Shown here: piece after piece, positions 1 to 8,671 of the stretch
Layout of the letters: every line of letters begins with the position of its first letter
How positions within the stretch are numbered: the stretch's first letter is position 1
Program-made: the position numbers and the translations under genes
The notes under the pieces: model-generated
Told to the model about the DNA's origin: nothing
The model's input: only the letters and a program-made list of their open reading frames with translations
Databases searched by the model: none
Source of the DNA: Betaproteobacteria bacterium
GTDB taxonomy: Bacteria > Acidobacteriota > Terriglobia > Acidiferrales > UBA7541
Reading direction: 5' to 3'
Assembly (NCBI GenBank): GCA_903970165.1
Contig: CAJCHZ010000107.1
Coordinates: 1 to 44,367, forward strand
DNA: 44,367 bases

Positions 1-1
1 C

Positions 2-1243
2 ATTCTCAAGAAGGCTGCCGCATTGGTGAACCAGGATCTGGGAAAGCTGTCCGCGGAGAAAGCCAAGTTAATCACCCAGGCGGCCGACGAAGTCATCGCC
101 GGAAAACTCGACGAGCACTTTCCATTGCACGTGTGGCAAACGGGAAGCGGCACGCAGACCAACATGAACGCCAACGAAGTGATTTCGAATCGAGCCATCG
201 AAATCGCGGGCGGCGAGATGGGGAGTAAAAAGCCGGTTCATCCCAATGACGACGTGAATATGTCGCAGTCCTCCAACGATACCTTCCCCGCCGCGATGCA
301 CATTGCCGCGGCCACCGAAACGCGCCAAAAGCTTCTACCTGCCATTAAAAAACTCCGCGATGCGCTCGACGCCAAAGCCAAAGAATTCGCCGACATCGTA
401 AAAATCGGGCGGACGCATCTGCAGGACGCTACCCCACTCACCCTCGGCCAGGAATTCTCCGGCTACGTCAATTTGCTCGACCGCGACGGCGGCCGCGTCG
501 CCATGGCGCTCGACGGCCTCTACGATCTTGCGATCGGTGGCACAGCCGTAGGCACCGGCCTTAATGCCCACCCCGAATTCGCCGAGCGCGCCGCGGGCAA
601 AATTGCCGAACTCACCGGTCTCCCGTTTCGCTCGCATCCCAACAAGTTCGCTGCTCTATCCGCGCATGACGAATTGATCTTTGCTTCGGGGGCTTTGAAA
701 ACGCTTGCCGCTTCGCTCATGAAAATCGCCAACGACATTCGCTGGCTCGCGTCCGGCCCGCGCTGCGGCCTCGGCGAACTTTCGCTTCCGGAAAACGAGC
801 CCGGATCTTCGATCATGCCAGGCAAAGTGAATCCCACGCAGGCCGAAGCCATCACCATGGTCGCTGTCCAGGTCATGGGCAACGACGCCGCCATCGGTTT
901 CGCCGGCTCGCAAGGCAATTTCGAGCTCAACGTTTTCAAGCCCGTCATCATCTTCAACTATCTCCACAGCGTCGAACTTCTCGCCGACGCCATGAACAGC
1001 TTTGTTGGGCATTGTGTCCAGGGCATCGAAGTCAACACCACGCAAATCGAACACTACGTCCACAATTCGCTGATGCTGGTCACCGCGCTGGCCCCCAAAA
1101 TCGGCTATGACGCCGCCGCCCAAGTCGCCAAAGCCGCCCATCACTCCCACCTCAGCCTCCGCGAGGCTGCTGTCAAGTTGGGATTCGTAAGCGCCGAAGA
1201 ATTCGACGCCCTCGTCAAACCCGAGGACATGACTCATCCATGA
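2..1243 (+). CDS. fumC: Fumarate hydratase class II, 5'-truncated
   Basis: Interconverts fumarate and L-malate in the TCA cycle as a cytosolic, iron-independent homotetramer. The reading frame is open from base 2, so the gene enters from outside the window. About 413 residues are visible against roughly 460 in the family, so about 50 N-terminal residues are missing. Visible signatures of the fumarase/aspartase superfamily are TGSGTQTNMNANE, GRTHLQDATPLTLGQEF and the mobile-loop signature GSSIMPGKVNPTQ, whose serine is catalytic in the family. The C-terminus (KPEDMTHP) matches class II fumarases. The stop codon lies 8 bp before the preferred start of the next gene. Identification is secure; only the 5' end is unknown. 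Confidence 0.96.
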   Translation: MLKKAAALVNQDLGKLSAEKAKLITQAADEVIAGKLDEHFPLHVWQTGSGTQTNMNANEVISNRAIEIAGGEMGSKKPVHPNDDVNMSQSSNDTFPAAMHIAAATETRQKLLPAIKKLRDALDAKAKEFADIVKIGRTHLQDATPLTLGQEFSGYVNLLDRDGGRVAMALDGLYDLAIGGTAVGTGLNAHPEFAERAAGKIAELTGLPFRSHPNKFAALSAHDELIFASGALKTLAASLMKIANDIRWLASGPRCGLGELSLPENEPGSSIMPGKVNPTQAEAITMVAVQVMGNDAAIGFAGSQGNFELNVFKPVIIFNYLHSVELLADAMNSFVGHCVQGIEVNTTQIEHYVHNSLMLVTALAPKIGYDAAAQVAKAAHHSHLSLREAAVKLGFVSAEEFDALVKPEDMTHP

Positions 1244-1251
1244 TCCTTGCG

Positions 1252-2361
1252 ATGAAATGTCGGACCACAATTAGACGAACTACTTACGTGTTGGCATCAG
1301 TGTGCTTGCTAATGCGTGGGACGGCAGTTACCGCCGAAAAGACTTCTCAGCCGCTCTTCGTCGTGGAGCGGAATGCGCACTGTGGGTACATGAATAGGTC
1401 CGGCCAACTTGCAATTGAAGCGGCCTTCGAGGACTGTCGCGACTTCTCCGAGGGTTTAGCTCCAGTACAGATCGCCGAGAAGTGGGGCTTCATCAATGAA
1501 AGCGGAAGAATTGAAATTCAGCCGCAGTTCGATGAGTGCCGTTGGTCTTTTGCTGAGGGGCTTGCTGCAGTGCGGCTGGGCAAATTCTGGGGATACGTAG
1601 ACACAAAGGGCGATTTCGCCATCCCGCCGAGATTCGAGTATGCCCAGGGCTTCCATGAAGGGCGCGGGATCGTCCTCGTTGATGGCGGCAAGCACGGAAT
1701 TATCGACAGGTCAGGCATGCTCCTTATCCCACCTTTTGACGATAGCGGTTGGGAATTCTCGGAGGGACTATTGCCTGTTAAGAGCGAGGGTAAATGGGGC
1801 TTCGTCAATTTCAATGGCGATGCAGTCATCCCCTTTCGCTTTCACCAGGCGAATGAATTCGCGCAGGAGCTGGCATCCGTCGATTTCAAGGACGACAAAA
1901 ATCAGTGGGGATTCATTGACCGATCCGGAAAGACGGTGATTCCGCCAAAGTTCCTGGATGCGGGTGATTTTGCGGAAGGCCTCGCCGCCGTCTCTGTGGA
2001 CTTCAAATACGGCTACGTCGATAGGAGTGGAAACCTGACGATTCCGCCCACCTTTGCGATGGCATATACGTTTACCGAAGGCCTGGCCGTTGTCATCGAC
2101 AAGAACCATAAGTACGGCTTCATCGATCAGTTGGGCCGATTTTCGATCAACCCAAAATACAATCTGTCGTTTGGGTTCGTAAATGGACTCGCCCGCGTTT
2201 CCTACGGGAAGTTTCCTGGAGAGGGATTGGCTTTTGACTCTCCGGAGCTTGCAAGAGTTCCGATATATGAAGGAATTTGGGGCTACGTAGACAAAACCGG
2301 CAAGGAAGTTTGGGCTCCGCCCGAATTTAAGAACGCTGAAAACAAACACGAGGCCCACTAA
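1252..2361 (+). CDS. Secreted WG-repeat protein
   Basis: About 369 residues with an N-terminal signal peptide (MKCRTT then a hydrophobic stretch to about residue 29), followed by tandem WG repeats over nearly the whole length. Each unit follows the pattern W/YGF(I/V)(D/N)..G...I.P.F..A..F.EGLA.V; roughly seven units can be read. WG repeats probably fold as beta-rich solenoid or propeller modules that bind partners, and no catalytic site is visible. An ATG at 1240 overlaps the fumC stop, but the ATG at 1252 gives a cleaner signal peptide and is preferred. The next gene starts at the base after this stop, so the two are probably co-transcribed. The exact function is unknown. Confidence 0.85.
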   Translation: MKCRTTIRRTTYVLASVCLLMRGTAVTAEKTSQPLFVVERNAHCGYMNRSGQLAIEAAFEDCRDFSEGLAPVQIAEKWGFINESGRIEIQPQFDECRWSFAEGLAAVRLGKFWGYVDTKGDFAIPPRFEYAQGFHEGRGIVLVDGGKHGIIDRSGMLLIPPFDDSGWEFSEGLLPVKSEGKWGFVNFNGDAVIPFRFHQANEFAQELASVDFKDDKNQWGFIDRSGKTVIPPKFLDAGDFAEGLAAVSVDFKYGYVDRSGNLTIPPTFAMAYTFTEGLAVVIDKNHKYGFIDQLGRFSINPKYNLSFGFVNGLARVSYGKFPGEGLAFDSPELARVPIYEGIWGYVDKTGKEVWAPPEFKNAENKHEAH

Positions 2362-3399
2362 ATGCGTGCTGCTAAGCTGATCTGCTATTTCAATTTGTTC
2401 GTCCCCTTACTGTCACTAGCACCGTCAGCTGACGCGCAATCCGCCTACACGCTGAAGGCGACGCCTAAGACGGTGGCTTGGGGATACTACGACGCTAAGG
2501 CGGCGCCGGTGTTGCGCATCAAGTCCGGCGATACCGTGCAGATTGATACGGTTATTACGAATAGTCCGAAGCGGCTGGAGGATGCGGGCGTGCCGCCGGA
2601 GCAGGTGGAGCAATCGCTGCGCGATATTACCGACCAGGTGAAGGACAAAGGGCCGGGCGGACACATTTTGACAGGGCCGATTTATATTGAGGACGCGCAG
2701 CCGGGCGACGTGCTGGAAGTGAAAATCCTGGCGATCAAGCTGGCGATTCCGTATGCGTACAACGCGTTCGGGCCGGGGCGCGGCTACATCCCGGACGACT
2801 ATCCTTACGCGAAAATGAAAATCATTCCGCTGGACGAGAAGCGCATGATCGCGAAATTCGCGCCGGGCATCGAGATTCCGCTGCATCCTTTTTTCGGCAG
2901 CATGGGCGACGCGCCGCCGGAAAGCGCTGGCCGCTTCAACAGCGCGCCGCCGTGGGTGATGGCGGGTAATCTCGATAACAAGGACCTCGTCGCCGGCACC
3001 ACGCTCTACATTCCGGTGCACGCGACGGGCGCGCTTTTTGAAGTGGGCGACGGCCACGCCGGGCAGGGCGACGGCGAAGTGGACATCACCGCCCTCGAGA
3101 CTTCGCTGGTCGGCACGTTTCAATTCATAGTGCGCAAGGACATGCACCTGAAGTGGCCCCGCGCCGAAACGCCGACGCACTACATCACCATGGGCCTCAA
3201 CGACGACCTGAACATGTGCGCGCAACTCGCGGTGCACGAAATGATTGATTTTTTGGTTACCGAAAAGCACCTTTCACGCGATGACGCCTATATGCTGGCA
3301 AGTGTGGCCGCTGACTTGCACATCACTGAACTGGTTGACGGCAACAAAGGCGTGCACATGATGATTCCCAAATCGATATTCGTGCAGTCTTCGAAGTGA
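2362..3399 (+). CDS. Secreted acetamidase/formamidase-family protein
   Basis: 345 residues of the FmdA_AmdA family, whose members hydrolyse formamide or acetamide to the acid and ammonia. A signal peptide (about residues 1-25, ending ADAQ) predicts export, whereas the best-known formamidases are cytoplasmic. Family-like segments include GHILTGPIYIEDAQPGDVLE, the PFFGSMG region, a glycine/aspartate-rich GDGHAGQGDGEVD segment and a C-terminal helix with LAVHEMIDFL. The ATG directly follows the upstream TAA, which suggests translational coupling to the WG-repeat gene. The substrate cannot be told from the sequence; family assignment is good. Confidence 0.88.
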   Translation: MRAAKLICYFNLFVPLLSLAPSADAQSAYTLKATPKTVAWGYYDAKAAPVLRIKSGDTVQIDTVITNSPKRLEDAGVPPEQVEQSLRDITDQVKDKGPGGHILTGPIYIEDAQPGDVLEVKILAIKLAIPYAYNAFGPGRGYIPDDYPYAKMKIIPLDEKRMIAKFAPGIEIPLHPFFGSMGDAPPESAGRFNSAPPWVMAGNLDNKDLVAGTTLYIPVHATGALFEVGDGHAGQGDGEVDITALETSLVGTFQFIVRKDMHLKWPRAETPTHYITMGLNDDLNMCAQLAVHEMIDFLVTEKHLSRDDAYMLASVAADLHITELVDGNKGVHMMIPKSIFVQSSK

Positions 3400-3405
3400 A
3401 TCGCT

Positions 3406-3996
3406 ATGGGATATTCACTTTCATGGGCCGCGCTGAAGGGCGGAAGCCTTCCAACGGCGTGCACGGCATTGGGTCTGCGCGCGACAGGAAAACGCGAAGA
3501 AGTTCCCGAATCCAAGATTGTCGGCGCCCAACTGCCGACGGGATGGTACGTGGTTGTGTTTAACCGCACTGAGATTAAGGATAAGACACTCGAGAAGCTA
3601 TCGCAGGCGGGCGAGGTCGTTGGCTGTTTTGTCGAAGACCATGTGATGTTCAGTTCGGCCTCGGCTTGGAAGAATGGCCAAAAACTATGGCATGTCGCGC
3701 ACAACGGGGAAGAGGATAAAGTTTTGCATCTCGAAACGAGCGGCGACCTCCCTGCCGAATTTGAAAGTATCCGCAAGAGCGTGCTTGCCAAGCAAGCGCG
3801 AGAGGCGGCGGAGAATGACGAGTTCAAAGTGGATCATGTTTACGAACTGCCCGCGGAGCTCGCCAAAAAGATAACTGGCTTTCGCCACGATGTGCCCACC
3901 CCTGGAATGACGGGGGAAGTGTTTGAAGTTCTTGAGCGGGAGAGTGTGATTGGGAAGCTTTTGGGGTTGGGACGGAGGAACACGAGTGTCGCGTAA
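3406..3996 (+). CDS. Conserved-looking hypothetical protein
   Basis: 196 residues with no signal peptide or membrane segment. The sequence looks like a soluble alpha/beta protein: an N-terminal MGYSLSWAALKGG segment, a hydrophobic GWYVVVFNR strand, then a charged helical region around residues 120-150. I recognise no family or catalytic motif. It starts 6 bp after the acetamidase-like gene and its end overlaps the preferred start of the next gene by 11 bp, so it is probably part of the same transcript. It is accepted as a gene because of its length, tight spacing and coherent coding composition. Confidence 0.7.
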   Translation: MGYSLSWAALKGGSLPTACTALGLRATGKREEVPESKIVGAQLPTGWYVVVFNRTEIKDKTLEKLSQAGEVVGCFVEDHVMFSSASAWKNGQKLWHVAHNGEEDKVLHLETSGDLPAEFESIRKSVLAKQAREAAENDEFKVDHVYELPAELAKKITGFRHDVPTPGMTGEVFEVLERESVIGKLLGLGRRNTSVA

Positions 3997-4990
3997 GGTC
4001 CGCAATTCCTTGTCAGTGATTTTACCGCTTTTCATTTTTCTCTTCTCTGCGATCTCTGTGTTCCCGTCGCCCTCTGCGTTAAGCACTTCTTTTTCTTCCG
4101 CCGCACCGCAAACGATTCCACCGGATTGGTGCAAGGCGCTTCCCCGCCCCGAATACAAATCCTTCGAGCGGGTTCTCCCCAACGATCCATGGTTCGAGGT
4201 TTACAAAGTCGCGGACGGGACGTTTGCGATTTACGAGCCGCATCAAGCCGAAGAAGTCATTTCCTATCTCATAGTCGGCCACAAGCAAGCGTTGCTTTTT
4301 GATACGGGAATGGGCATCGCCAACATCCACAAAGTCGTCACCCAATTGACGAGTCGCCCCGTCGTCGTCCTGAATTCGCACACGCACAACGATCATGTCG
4401 GAGGCAATTCGCTTTTCACGTTTATCTACGGTATGGACACGGACTTCACACGCCAAAACGCGAAAGGCTCGCGCGACGACGCGCAAGAAGAACTCGCTAC
4501 CGGCATGATTTGCGGCGACCTGCCAAAAGGCTTTGACCCGAAGACGTACGCCACCAAGCCGTGGCACGTCTCGCTCTTCGTTAAAAACGGCTTCAAAATT
4601 AATCTCGGCGGCGGCCGCGTCCTTGAGATTATTTCGACGCCCGGCCACACGCCCGATGCCATCTGCCTGATCGACCGTGAAAACGGTTTGCTCTTCACCG
4701 GCGACACGTATTATCCCGGCCCGATTTGGCTCTTCCGGCCGGAAACCGATCTGGACGCATACGTGGCCTCGGTAAAGAGGCTCGCCGCCCTGGCTCCGCA
4801 ACTCAAGCTCGTGCTCGGCGCGCACAATGTTCCTGTAGCGGACCCCGCGATTTTGCCAAGGCTGGTCAGCGCGATCGAGTCCGTGCGCTCGGGCAAAGTG
4901 GAAGCCAAGCCGCTCGACGGTGGCAAGGCCCTCTACACCACGGATGGGATTTCCTTTCTTCTCCGGGCGGGGCCAGCGGGGTTAAAATGA
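3986..4990 (+). CDS. Secreted metallo-beta-lactamase-fold hydrolase
   Basis: 334 residues with the MBL metal-binding motif HTHNDH (about 132-137). Further downstream, STPGHTPD supplies the third histidine, LFTGDTYY the bridging aspartate and VLGAHN the last histidine. The order matches di-zinc MBL-fold hydrolases of the glyoxalase II/quorum-quenching type; the substrate is unknown. The GTG at 3986 is chosen because it gives a short basic N-terminus followed by a hydrophobic signal sequence; the frame extends to a TTG at 3950. Most of the signal sequence (about residues 16-32) is encoded by a copy of a dispersed repeat (see the repeat at 4031). The gene overlaps the upstream one by 11 bp. Confidence 0.88.
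   Translation: MSRKVRNSLSVILPLFIFLFSAISVFPSPSALSTSFSSAAPQTIPPDWCKALPRPEYKSFERVLPNDPWFEVYKVADGTFAIYEPHQAEEVISYLIVGHKQALLFDTGMGIANIHKVVTQLTSRPVVVLNSHTHNDHVGGNSLFTFIYGMDTDFTRQNAKGSRDDAQEELATGMICGDLPKGFDPKTYATKPWHVSLFVKNGFKINLGGGRVLEIISTPGHTPDAICLIDRENGLLFTGDTYYPGPIWLFRPETDLDAYVASVKRLAALAPQLKLVLGAHNVPVADPAILPRLVSAIESVRSGKVEAKPLDGGKALYTTDGISFLLRAGPAGLK
4031..4082 (-). repeat. Dispersed CACAGAG/CGCAGAG repeat, copy 1 (inside a coding region)
   Basis: On the minus strand this segment reads TTAACGCAGAG, then CACAGAGATCGCAGAGAAGAG followed by an A-rich tail (each piece quoted in part). It resembles the intergenic copies at 28020, 34460 and 37015, most closely the one at 37015. On the plus strand it encodes the hydrophobic core and cleavage region of the signal peptide of the MBL-fold protein. 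The nature of the element is unknown. Confidence 0.6.
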
Positions 4991-4999
4991 GCCGGGTGG

Positions 5000-5659
5000 A
5001 TGTCTCGGATGGACGCACGAATCTCACGCGCGGCTTGCCTGGCGCTTGGCGGGTTATTCCTGCTTGTGCCATTCAGCGCGTTTGCGCAGAAAAAAACAAA
5101 AAAGCCAAAGCCGCCTGATCCCAAAATCGAAAACTATTTCGGCGGCGTTTTTCTGATTGGCGACGGAGGAATTCCCAACGGCCCATGCTTTCGCATAAAA
5201 GGGCGCGTTACCTCTGGAGATTTTTTCGACGCGCTGAAATCCTACGACTATGGCAGCGACGACGGAACGATTTTTCGCGTCGGCACTTACGACGTAACGG
5301 AATTCCCGGACAAGCTCTTGCTTTCGCTGACGATTCGCGATCAGCTTTGTTCGTATGGCCTACAACAGGTTGGCACCGGCGGATACCTGACGCCGCAGGA
5401 GATGAGTTCGCTGAAGCTTTCGCTTTATTGGAAGCACGGCGTGGATTTGCGGCCGGTGGGAAAGATAGCCGTGGTCAATCGTTCGGTCGATCCGATTGAG
5501 CCGTTTGCAAAAGATCTCGCGGCAGAATTGCCGAAGCGATATTCGTGGTCGTACGAGCTGGGAATTGCCAGTGCGGGCGTGCCTTTGACGGACAGTTTGG
5601 TGCTGATTTTCCGAACCGCGGATGGACGTATTGCTGCGCGCGTTGCCGCGCGGCTCTAG
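5000..5659 (+). CDS. Secreted hypothetical protein
   Basis: 219 residues beginning MSRMDARISRAACLAL, with a clear signal peptide (cleavage near SAFAQ, about residue 30) and then a lysine/proline-rich linker KKTKKPKPPDP. The mature part has alternating hydrophobic strands and looks like a small beta-rich domain; no family is recognised. The first ATG (5000) lies 9 bp after the stop of the MBL-fold gene, and a second in-frame ATG at 5009 is also possible. It closes the plus-strand run that starts with fumC. A periplasmic or surface role is inferred only from the signal peptide. Confidence 0.68.
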   Translation: MSRMDARISRAACLALGGLFLLVPFSAFAQKKTKKPKPPDPKIENYFGGVFLIGDGGIPNGPCFRIKGRVTSGDFFDALKSYDYGSDDGTIFRVGTYDVTEFPDKLLLSLTIRDQLCSYGLQQVGTGGYLTPQEMSSLKLSLYWKHGVDLRPVGKIAVVNRSVDPIEPFAKDLAAELPKRYSWSYELGIASAGVPLTDSLVLIFRTADGRIAARVAARL

Positions 5660-5767
5660 TCGCATAGGCACTCTCGCCAGTGCGGTTCTGATTTTGCTCT
5701 TGCGGTGCGTTGGGCAAATGCCGGAGCAGAGGCAGGAGTGCCCTTCGGGGCTCAGGGCAAGCTTGTG

Positions 5768-6697
5768 CTACTTCAGAAAATCCTCGGTGGCGCGGACGAA
5801 TGCTTCCGGCTCTTCGTAGAACGGGATGTGGCCGCTTTTTTCGAAGACAATGAAACGCGAACCGAGAATCGCCTGGTGAATTTTATAGGCAACCAGTGGC
5901 GCGACATTAATGTCATAACGGCCGGTAATTACCAACACGGGAAATTTGAATTTGGCGATTTCCGGGTTTAGGTCGAAACGAGGCAGGTCGCTCACCACGG
6001 CACGAGAAGTCTCCTTCTGAAACGCGCCTGCGCCCATTTGCGAGACGAACGCGTCGCGCTTTTCCGGTGAGTAAAACAGCATGGTCAGATAGTCGTGAAT
6101 GCCAGCGTCGGAGGCGGCTTTATCGCCTAATTCGTCAGCAAAGCTGTAGCTAGCGCGCCGCTCGGTGGTTTCCGGAAAAATCTGCGAGAAAAGAAAAAGC
6201 GTGTCGCTCCACTTTGGCGCAGCGGAATCGACAATCATCAGGTGCGCGATGCGTTCCGGATGGCGTGCGGAATACGCCATGGATAAGTAGCCGCCCCAGG
6301 AGTGGCCGAGCATGTCCCATTTTTCAAAGCCGAGATGCGCGCGCAGAGCTTCGAGGTCGGCGATCTGATCCGCGAGATTGCAGGATTGGCCAGGATTGAG
6401 TGGGCCTGAGCGGCCATCGCCACGCTGGTCGTAAAAAATGATACGGCGATTTTTGCCGAGCGCGTCCCAGGCCGTGGCGATGTGCAAATACGTGTGATCG
6501 AAGCCAGGACCGCCGTTGACGATGACCAATGGCGTCCCAGACCCGCTGCCGGTGACTTCGTAATAGATTTTTCCGCCGGGGACGTCGAAGGTCTGGCCAT
6601 TTTCTTCATGAACGGGCCTTGCCTGCGCGGGAAATGACGCGGCAAGAAAAAAACTCACGGCGAGCGCAAATCGAATTTTTGTGGACACTTTTCTCAC
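5768..6697 (-). CDS. Secreted alpha/beta hydrolase, proline iminopeptidase-like (S33)
   Basis: 309 residues. The GTG at 6697 overlaps the stop of the upstream PPOX gene (GTGA), which indicates translational coupling. The frame runs further upstream, but this start gives a good signal peptide (VRKVSTKIRFALAVSFFLAA, ending AQA). The alpha/beta hydrolase core is complete: oxyanion motif NGGPGFDH, nucleophile elbow GHSWGG, acid in TGRYDIN and the histidine in SGHIPFYEEPEAF. GGPG and GHSWGG are typical of peptidase family S33 (prolyl aminopeptidase-like). The substrate is unproven; export suggests a periplasmic peptidase or esterase. Confidence 0.88.
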   Translation of the reverse strand: MRKVSTKIRFALAVSFFLAASFPAQARPVHEENGQTFDVPGGKIYYEVTGSGSGTPLVIVNGGPGFDHTYLHIATAWDALGKNRRIIFYDQRGDGRSGPLNPGQSCNLADQIADLEALRAHLGFEKWDMLGHSWGGYLSMAYSARHPERIAHLMIVDSAAPKWSDTLFLFSQIFPETTERRASYSFADELGDKAASDAGIHDYLTMLFYSPEKRDAFVSQMGAGAFQKETSRAVVSDLPRFDLNPEIAKFKFPVLVITGRYDINVAPLVAYKIHQAILGSRFIVFEKSGHIPFYEEPEAFVRATEDFLK

Positions 6698-7092
6698 CCC
6701 ATGGAACTGACTTTTTCCGGCTCGATCTTGTATGTGACGCGCACTTCGCCAGGCTGACGGAAGGGATAAACAGGCTTGCCCAGATATTTTTGCGAGAGCT
6801 TGTTGATGTGGTCGTCGGCGCCGTTCTGCGTAATTTCGACAACGCGGCCGCGAATCTCGAGATAGCGGTATGGATTCGCAGGGTCCAGAACGGTAATGGA
6901 AACGCGCGGATCGCGGCGTACATTTTTGTCCTTGACGCGGCCGAGCGCGGAATTGAAACGGATGTAGTGCCCGTCGTAATCCAGCCAGACGGGAGTGACC
7001 TGCGGGCTGCCGTCTTTCATTAGGGTGCCGAGACTGCCGAAGGCCGGCTTTTCGAGCAAGTCTACATATTTTTCGGGGATGGCTTCTGACAT
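6694..7092 (-). CDS. PPOX-class flavin/F420-dependent oxidoreductase family protein
   Basis: 132 residues with the split-barrel fold of pyridoxamine 5'-phosphate oxidase-like proteins. Visible family features are FGSLGTLMKDGSPQVTPVWLDYDG at the N-terminus (quoted in two parts: FGSLGTLMKDG and SPQVTPVWLDYDG), RVKDKNVRRDPRVSITVLDP in the middle and YRYLEIRGRVVEI. The layout resembles small Rv1155-like proteins that bind F420 or FMN. The ATG at 7092 is preceded at good spacing by AGGAGG on the minus strand (7099-7104), which rules out the longer upstream frame. Its stop overlaps the start of the secreted hydrolase. Cofactor and substrate are not determined by the sequence. Confidence 0.85.
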   Translation of the reverse strand: MSEAIPEKYVDLLEKPAFGSLGTLMKDGSPQVTPVWLDYDGHYIRFNSALGRVKDKNVRRDPRVSITVLDPANPYRYLEIRGRVVEITQNGADDHINKLSQKYLGKPVYPFRQPGEVRVTYKIEPEKVSSMG

Positions 7093-7098
7093 GAGTTG

Positions 7099-7104
7099 CC
7101 TCCT
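7099..7104 (-). promoter_or_regulatory. Ribosome binding site of the PPOX gene
   Basis: A perfect AGGAGG on the minus strand, 6 bp upstream of the ATG at 7092. It fixes the start of the PPOX gene against a longer in-frame ORF reaching 7146. Confidence 0.8.
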
Positions 7105-7208
7105 GATCATGCGCTGCCTTGCGGCGGAACATGCCCACTCTACCATGCGGGAAGGGCGGAGCGGCGAGTAAGCAGATGTTTGACTGTTTCAGGTAAGTGG
7201 AGAAAATC

Positions 7209-7883
7209 TCAATCCAATTTAATTTCCGGCGGGCGGCCCAAAGTCATTAGCGGGGCTCCTGTGAGTTTTTGGACTTCGTCGAACGACCAGCCCGGAGCAA
7301 TCTCGCGGAGCATCAATCCGCCGGGCTGGACGTCAATCACAGCGAGGTCGGTGATGACGGTGTCCACGCAAGAGAGGCTGGTGAGTGGATAGGTACACTG
7401 GCGAACAATTTTGGGCGCGCCCTCTTTTGTGGTGTGCTCCATGCAGACAAGCAGCTTTTTTGCGCCGGCAGCGATATCCATGGCGCCGCCAATTCCGCCG
7501 GACCCCTTTGCGCCGGGAACTTTCCAATTGGCGAGGTCGCCTTTTTCGGAAACCTGGAAGCCGCCAAGGACGGCGACATCGAGATGGCCGCCACGGGTCA
7601 TGAGATGCGCATCGGCTTGATGAAAGAAAGACGCACCAGAAATTAGCGTTACGGGCACTTTCATTGCGTCCACCAGGTCGAGATCTTCTTCACCCGGTTT
7701 TGCGCGGCGGCCCATGCCGAGAATTCCGTTCTCGCTATGAAAATAGACCTGGACGTTTTTCGGCAGATGATCCGCAATGAGGTTTGGAATCCCCCAGCCA
7801 AGATTGACGTAAGCACCATCGGGCAATTCGAGTGCGGCACGCTGTGCAATCTGCTCACGGGTGAGCCGCGGCTTATCCGGCAT
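7209..7883 (-). CDS. scoB: 3-oxoacid CoA-transferase, subunit B
   Basis: 224-residue beta subunit of a family I CoA-transferase, which moves CoA between a donor such as succinyl-CoA and an acceptor such as acetoacetate. The catalytic glutamate sits in SENGILGMG (Glu about 51), and the N-terminal NLGWGIPNLIADHLP is typical of this subunit. The ATG at 7883 overlaps the end of the alpha-subunit gene by 11 bp, so the two are co-translated as a heteromer. The substrate is most likely acetoacetate or another 3-oxoacid, but related transferases are hard to separate by eye. The FadN-like gene at 13.6 kb would fit a lipid or ketone catabolic role. Confidence 0.9.
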   Translation of the reverse strand: MPDKPRLTREQIAQRAALELPDGAYVNLGWGIPNLIADHLPKNVQVYFHSENGILGMGRRAKPGEEDLDLVDAMKVPVTLISGASFFHQADAHLMTRGGHLDVAVLGGFQVSEKGDLANWKVPGAKGSGGIGGAMDIAAGAKKLLVCMEHTTKEGAPKIVRQCTYPLTSLSCVDTVITDLAVIDVQPGGLMLREIAPGWSFDEVQKLTGAPLMTLGRPPEIKLD

Positions 7884-8550
7884 AACGAATCCCCTTGGCT
7901 TGCACGATGCGGTGAACAAAAATGGCGGGTGTCAAGACATGCTCCGGAGGAATGGCGCCGATGGGCACAATTTCTTCAACTTCAACAATCGTGGTTGTTG
8001 CGGCCATGGCCATGATGGGATTGAAATTGCGTGCCGCAAGACGATAGGTAAGATTCCCCAGCTCATCCGCCTTTTCGGCTTTGATCAGCGCATAGTCCGC
8101 GTGAATGGGCATTTCCAGAATGCAGCGCTTGCCTTCGATGACGCGTTCTTCTTTGCCGTTCGCAACTTCCGTGCCAACGCCAACAGTGGTGTAAAAACCT
8201 TGCAGGCCGGCGGCGGCCGCGCGCATGCGTTCGCAGAGAATGCCCTGTGGCACCAATTCGAGCGCGACCTCTTTTGCGGCCAAGCGCTCCTGAAAATAAT
8301 GCGCATGCGGCCCCGGAAAAGAGGCGATCACGTGGCGGACCTGATTGTGCTTGAACATCAATCCGAGCTCGCCATCCTTCGTGCCGCAATTGTTGCTGAT
8401 GGCGGTGACATCCTTGATTCCTCTTTGCGAAAGCGCCTGAATGAGATTATTCGGAAAGCCCGCGCCGCCGAAACCGCCAAACATAATGCGAGCGCCATCG
8501 GGAATGTCCGCGACGGCCAAATCCAGGCTTGAATAGACTTTGTGCGCCAT
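7873..8550 (-). CDS. scoA: 3-oxoacid CoA-transferase, subunit A
   Basis: 225-residue alpha subunit, the partner of the B subunit encoded immediately downstream. It shows the glycine-rich CoA-binding loop MFGGFGGAGFP near residue 23, the ISNNCG segment, and GVGTEVANGKEE followed by a long conserved C-terminal half ending at GIRYAG. Its length is normal for the family. The ATG at 8550 is the natural start. The plus strand of this region also has long open frames, but these are shadows. Together the two subunits form one transcription unit with no other clear member. Confidence 0.92.
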   Translation of the reverse strand: MAHKVYSSLDLAVADIPDGARIMFGGFGGAGFPNNLIQALSQRGIKDVTAISNNCGTKDGELGLMFKHNQVRHVIASFPGPHAHYFQERLAAKEVALELVPQGILCERMRAAAAGLQGFYTTVGVGTEVANGKEERVIEGKRCILEMPIHADYALIKAEKADELGNLTYRLAARNFNPIMAMAATTTIVEVEEIVPIGAIPPEHVLTPAIFVHRIVQAKGIRYAG

Positions 8551-8671
8551 GGTTTGGCGTATCCTACCAGAGGCGGTGCCCGTGTGCAGGCGGGCGATTG
8601 CAGATACTGCGTGACCTAATAAATCTACGCTAGCTCGGACGCGTTGAGTCGACTACCATGGTCGCAAAGCG

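Noticed and set aside
656..1270. 204-residue minus-strand frame inside fumC
   Set aside because: Antisense shadow of fumC, with no ribosome site or recognisable family.
2425..3270. 281-residue minus-strand frame over the acetamidase-like gene
   Set aside because: His/Arg/Val-rich translation typical of the antisense of a GC-rich gene; the plus-strand gene is a recognised family.
6698..7138. N-terminal extension of the alpha/beta hydrolase frame
   Set aside because: It overlaps the whole PPOX gene, is Arg-rich, and lacks a start signal; the GTG at 6697 gives a proper signal peptide.
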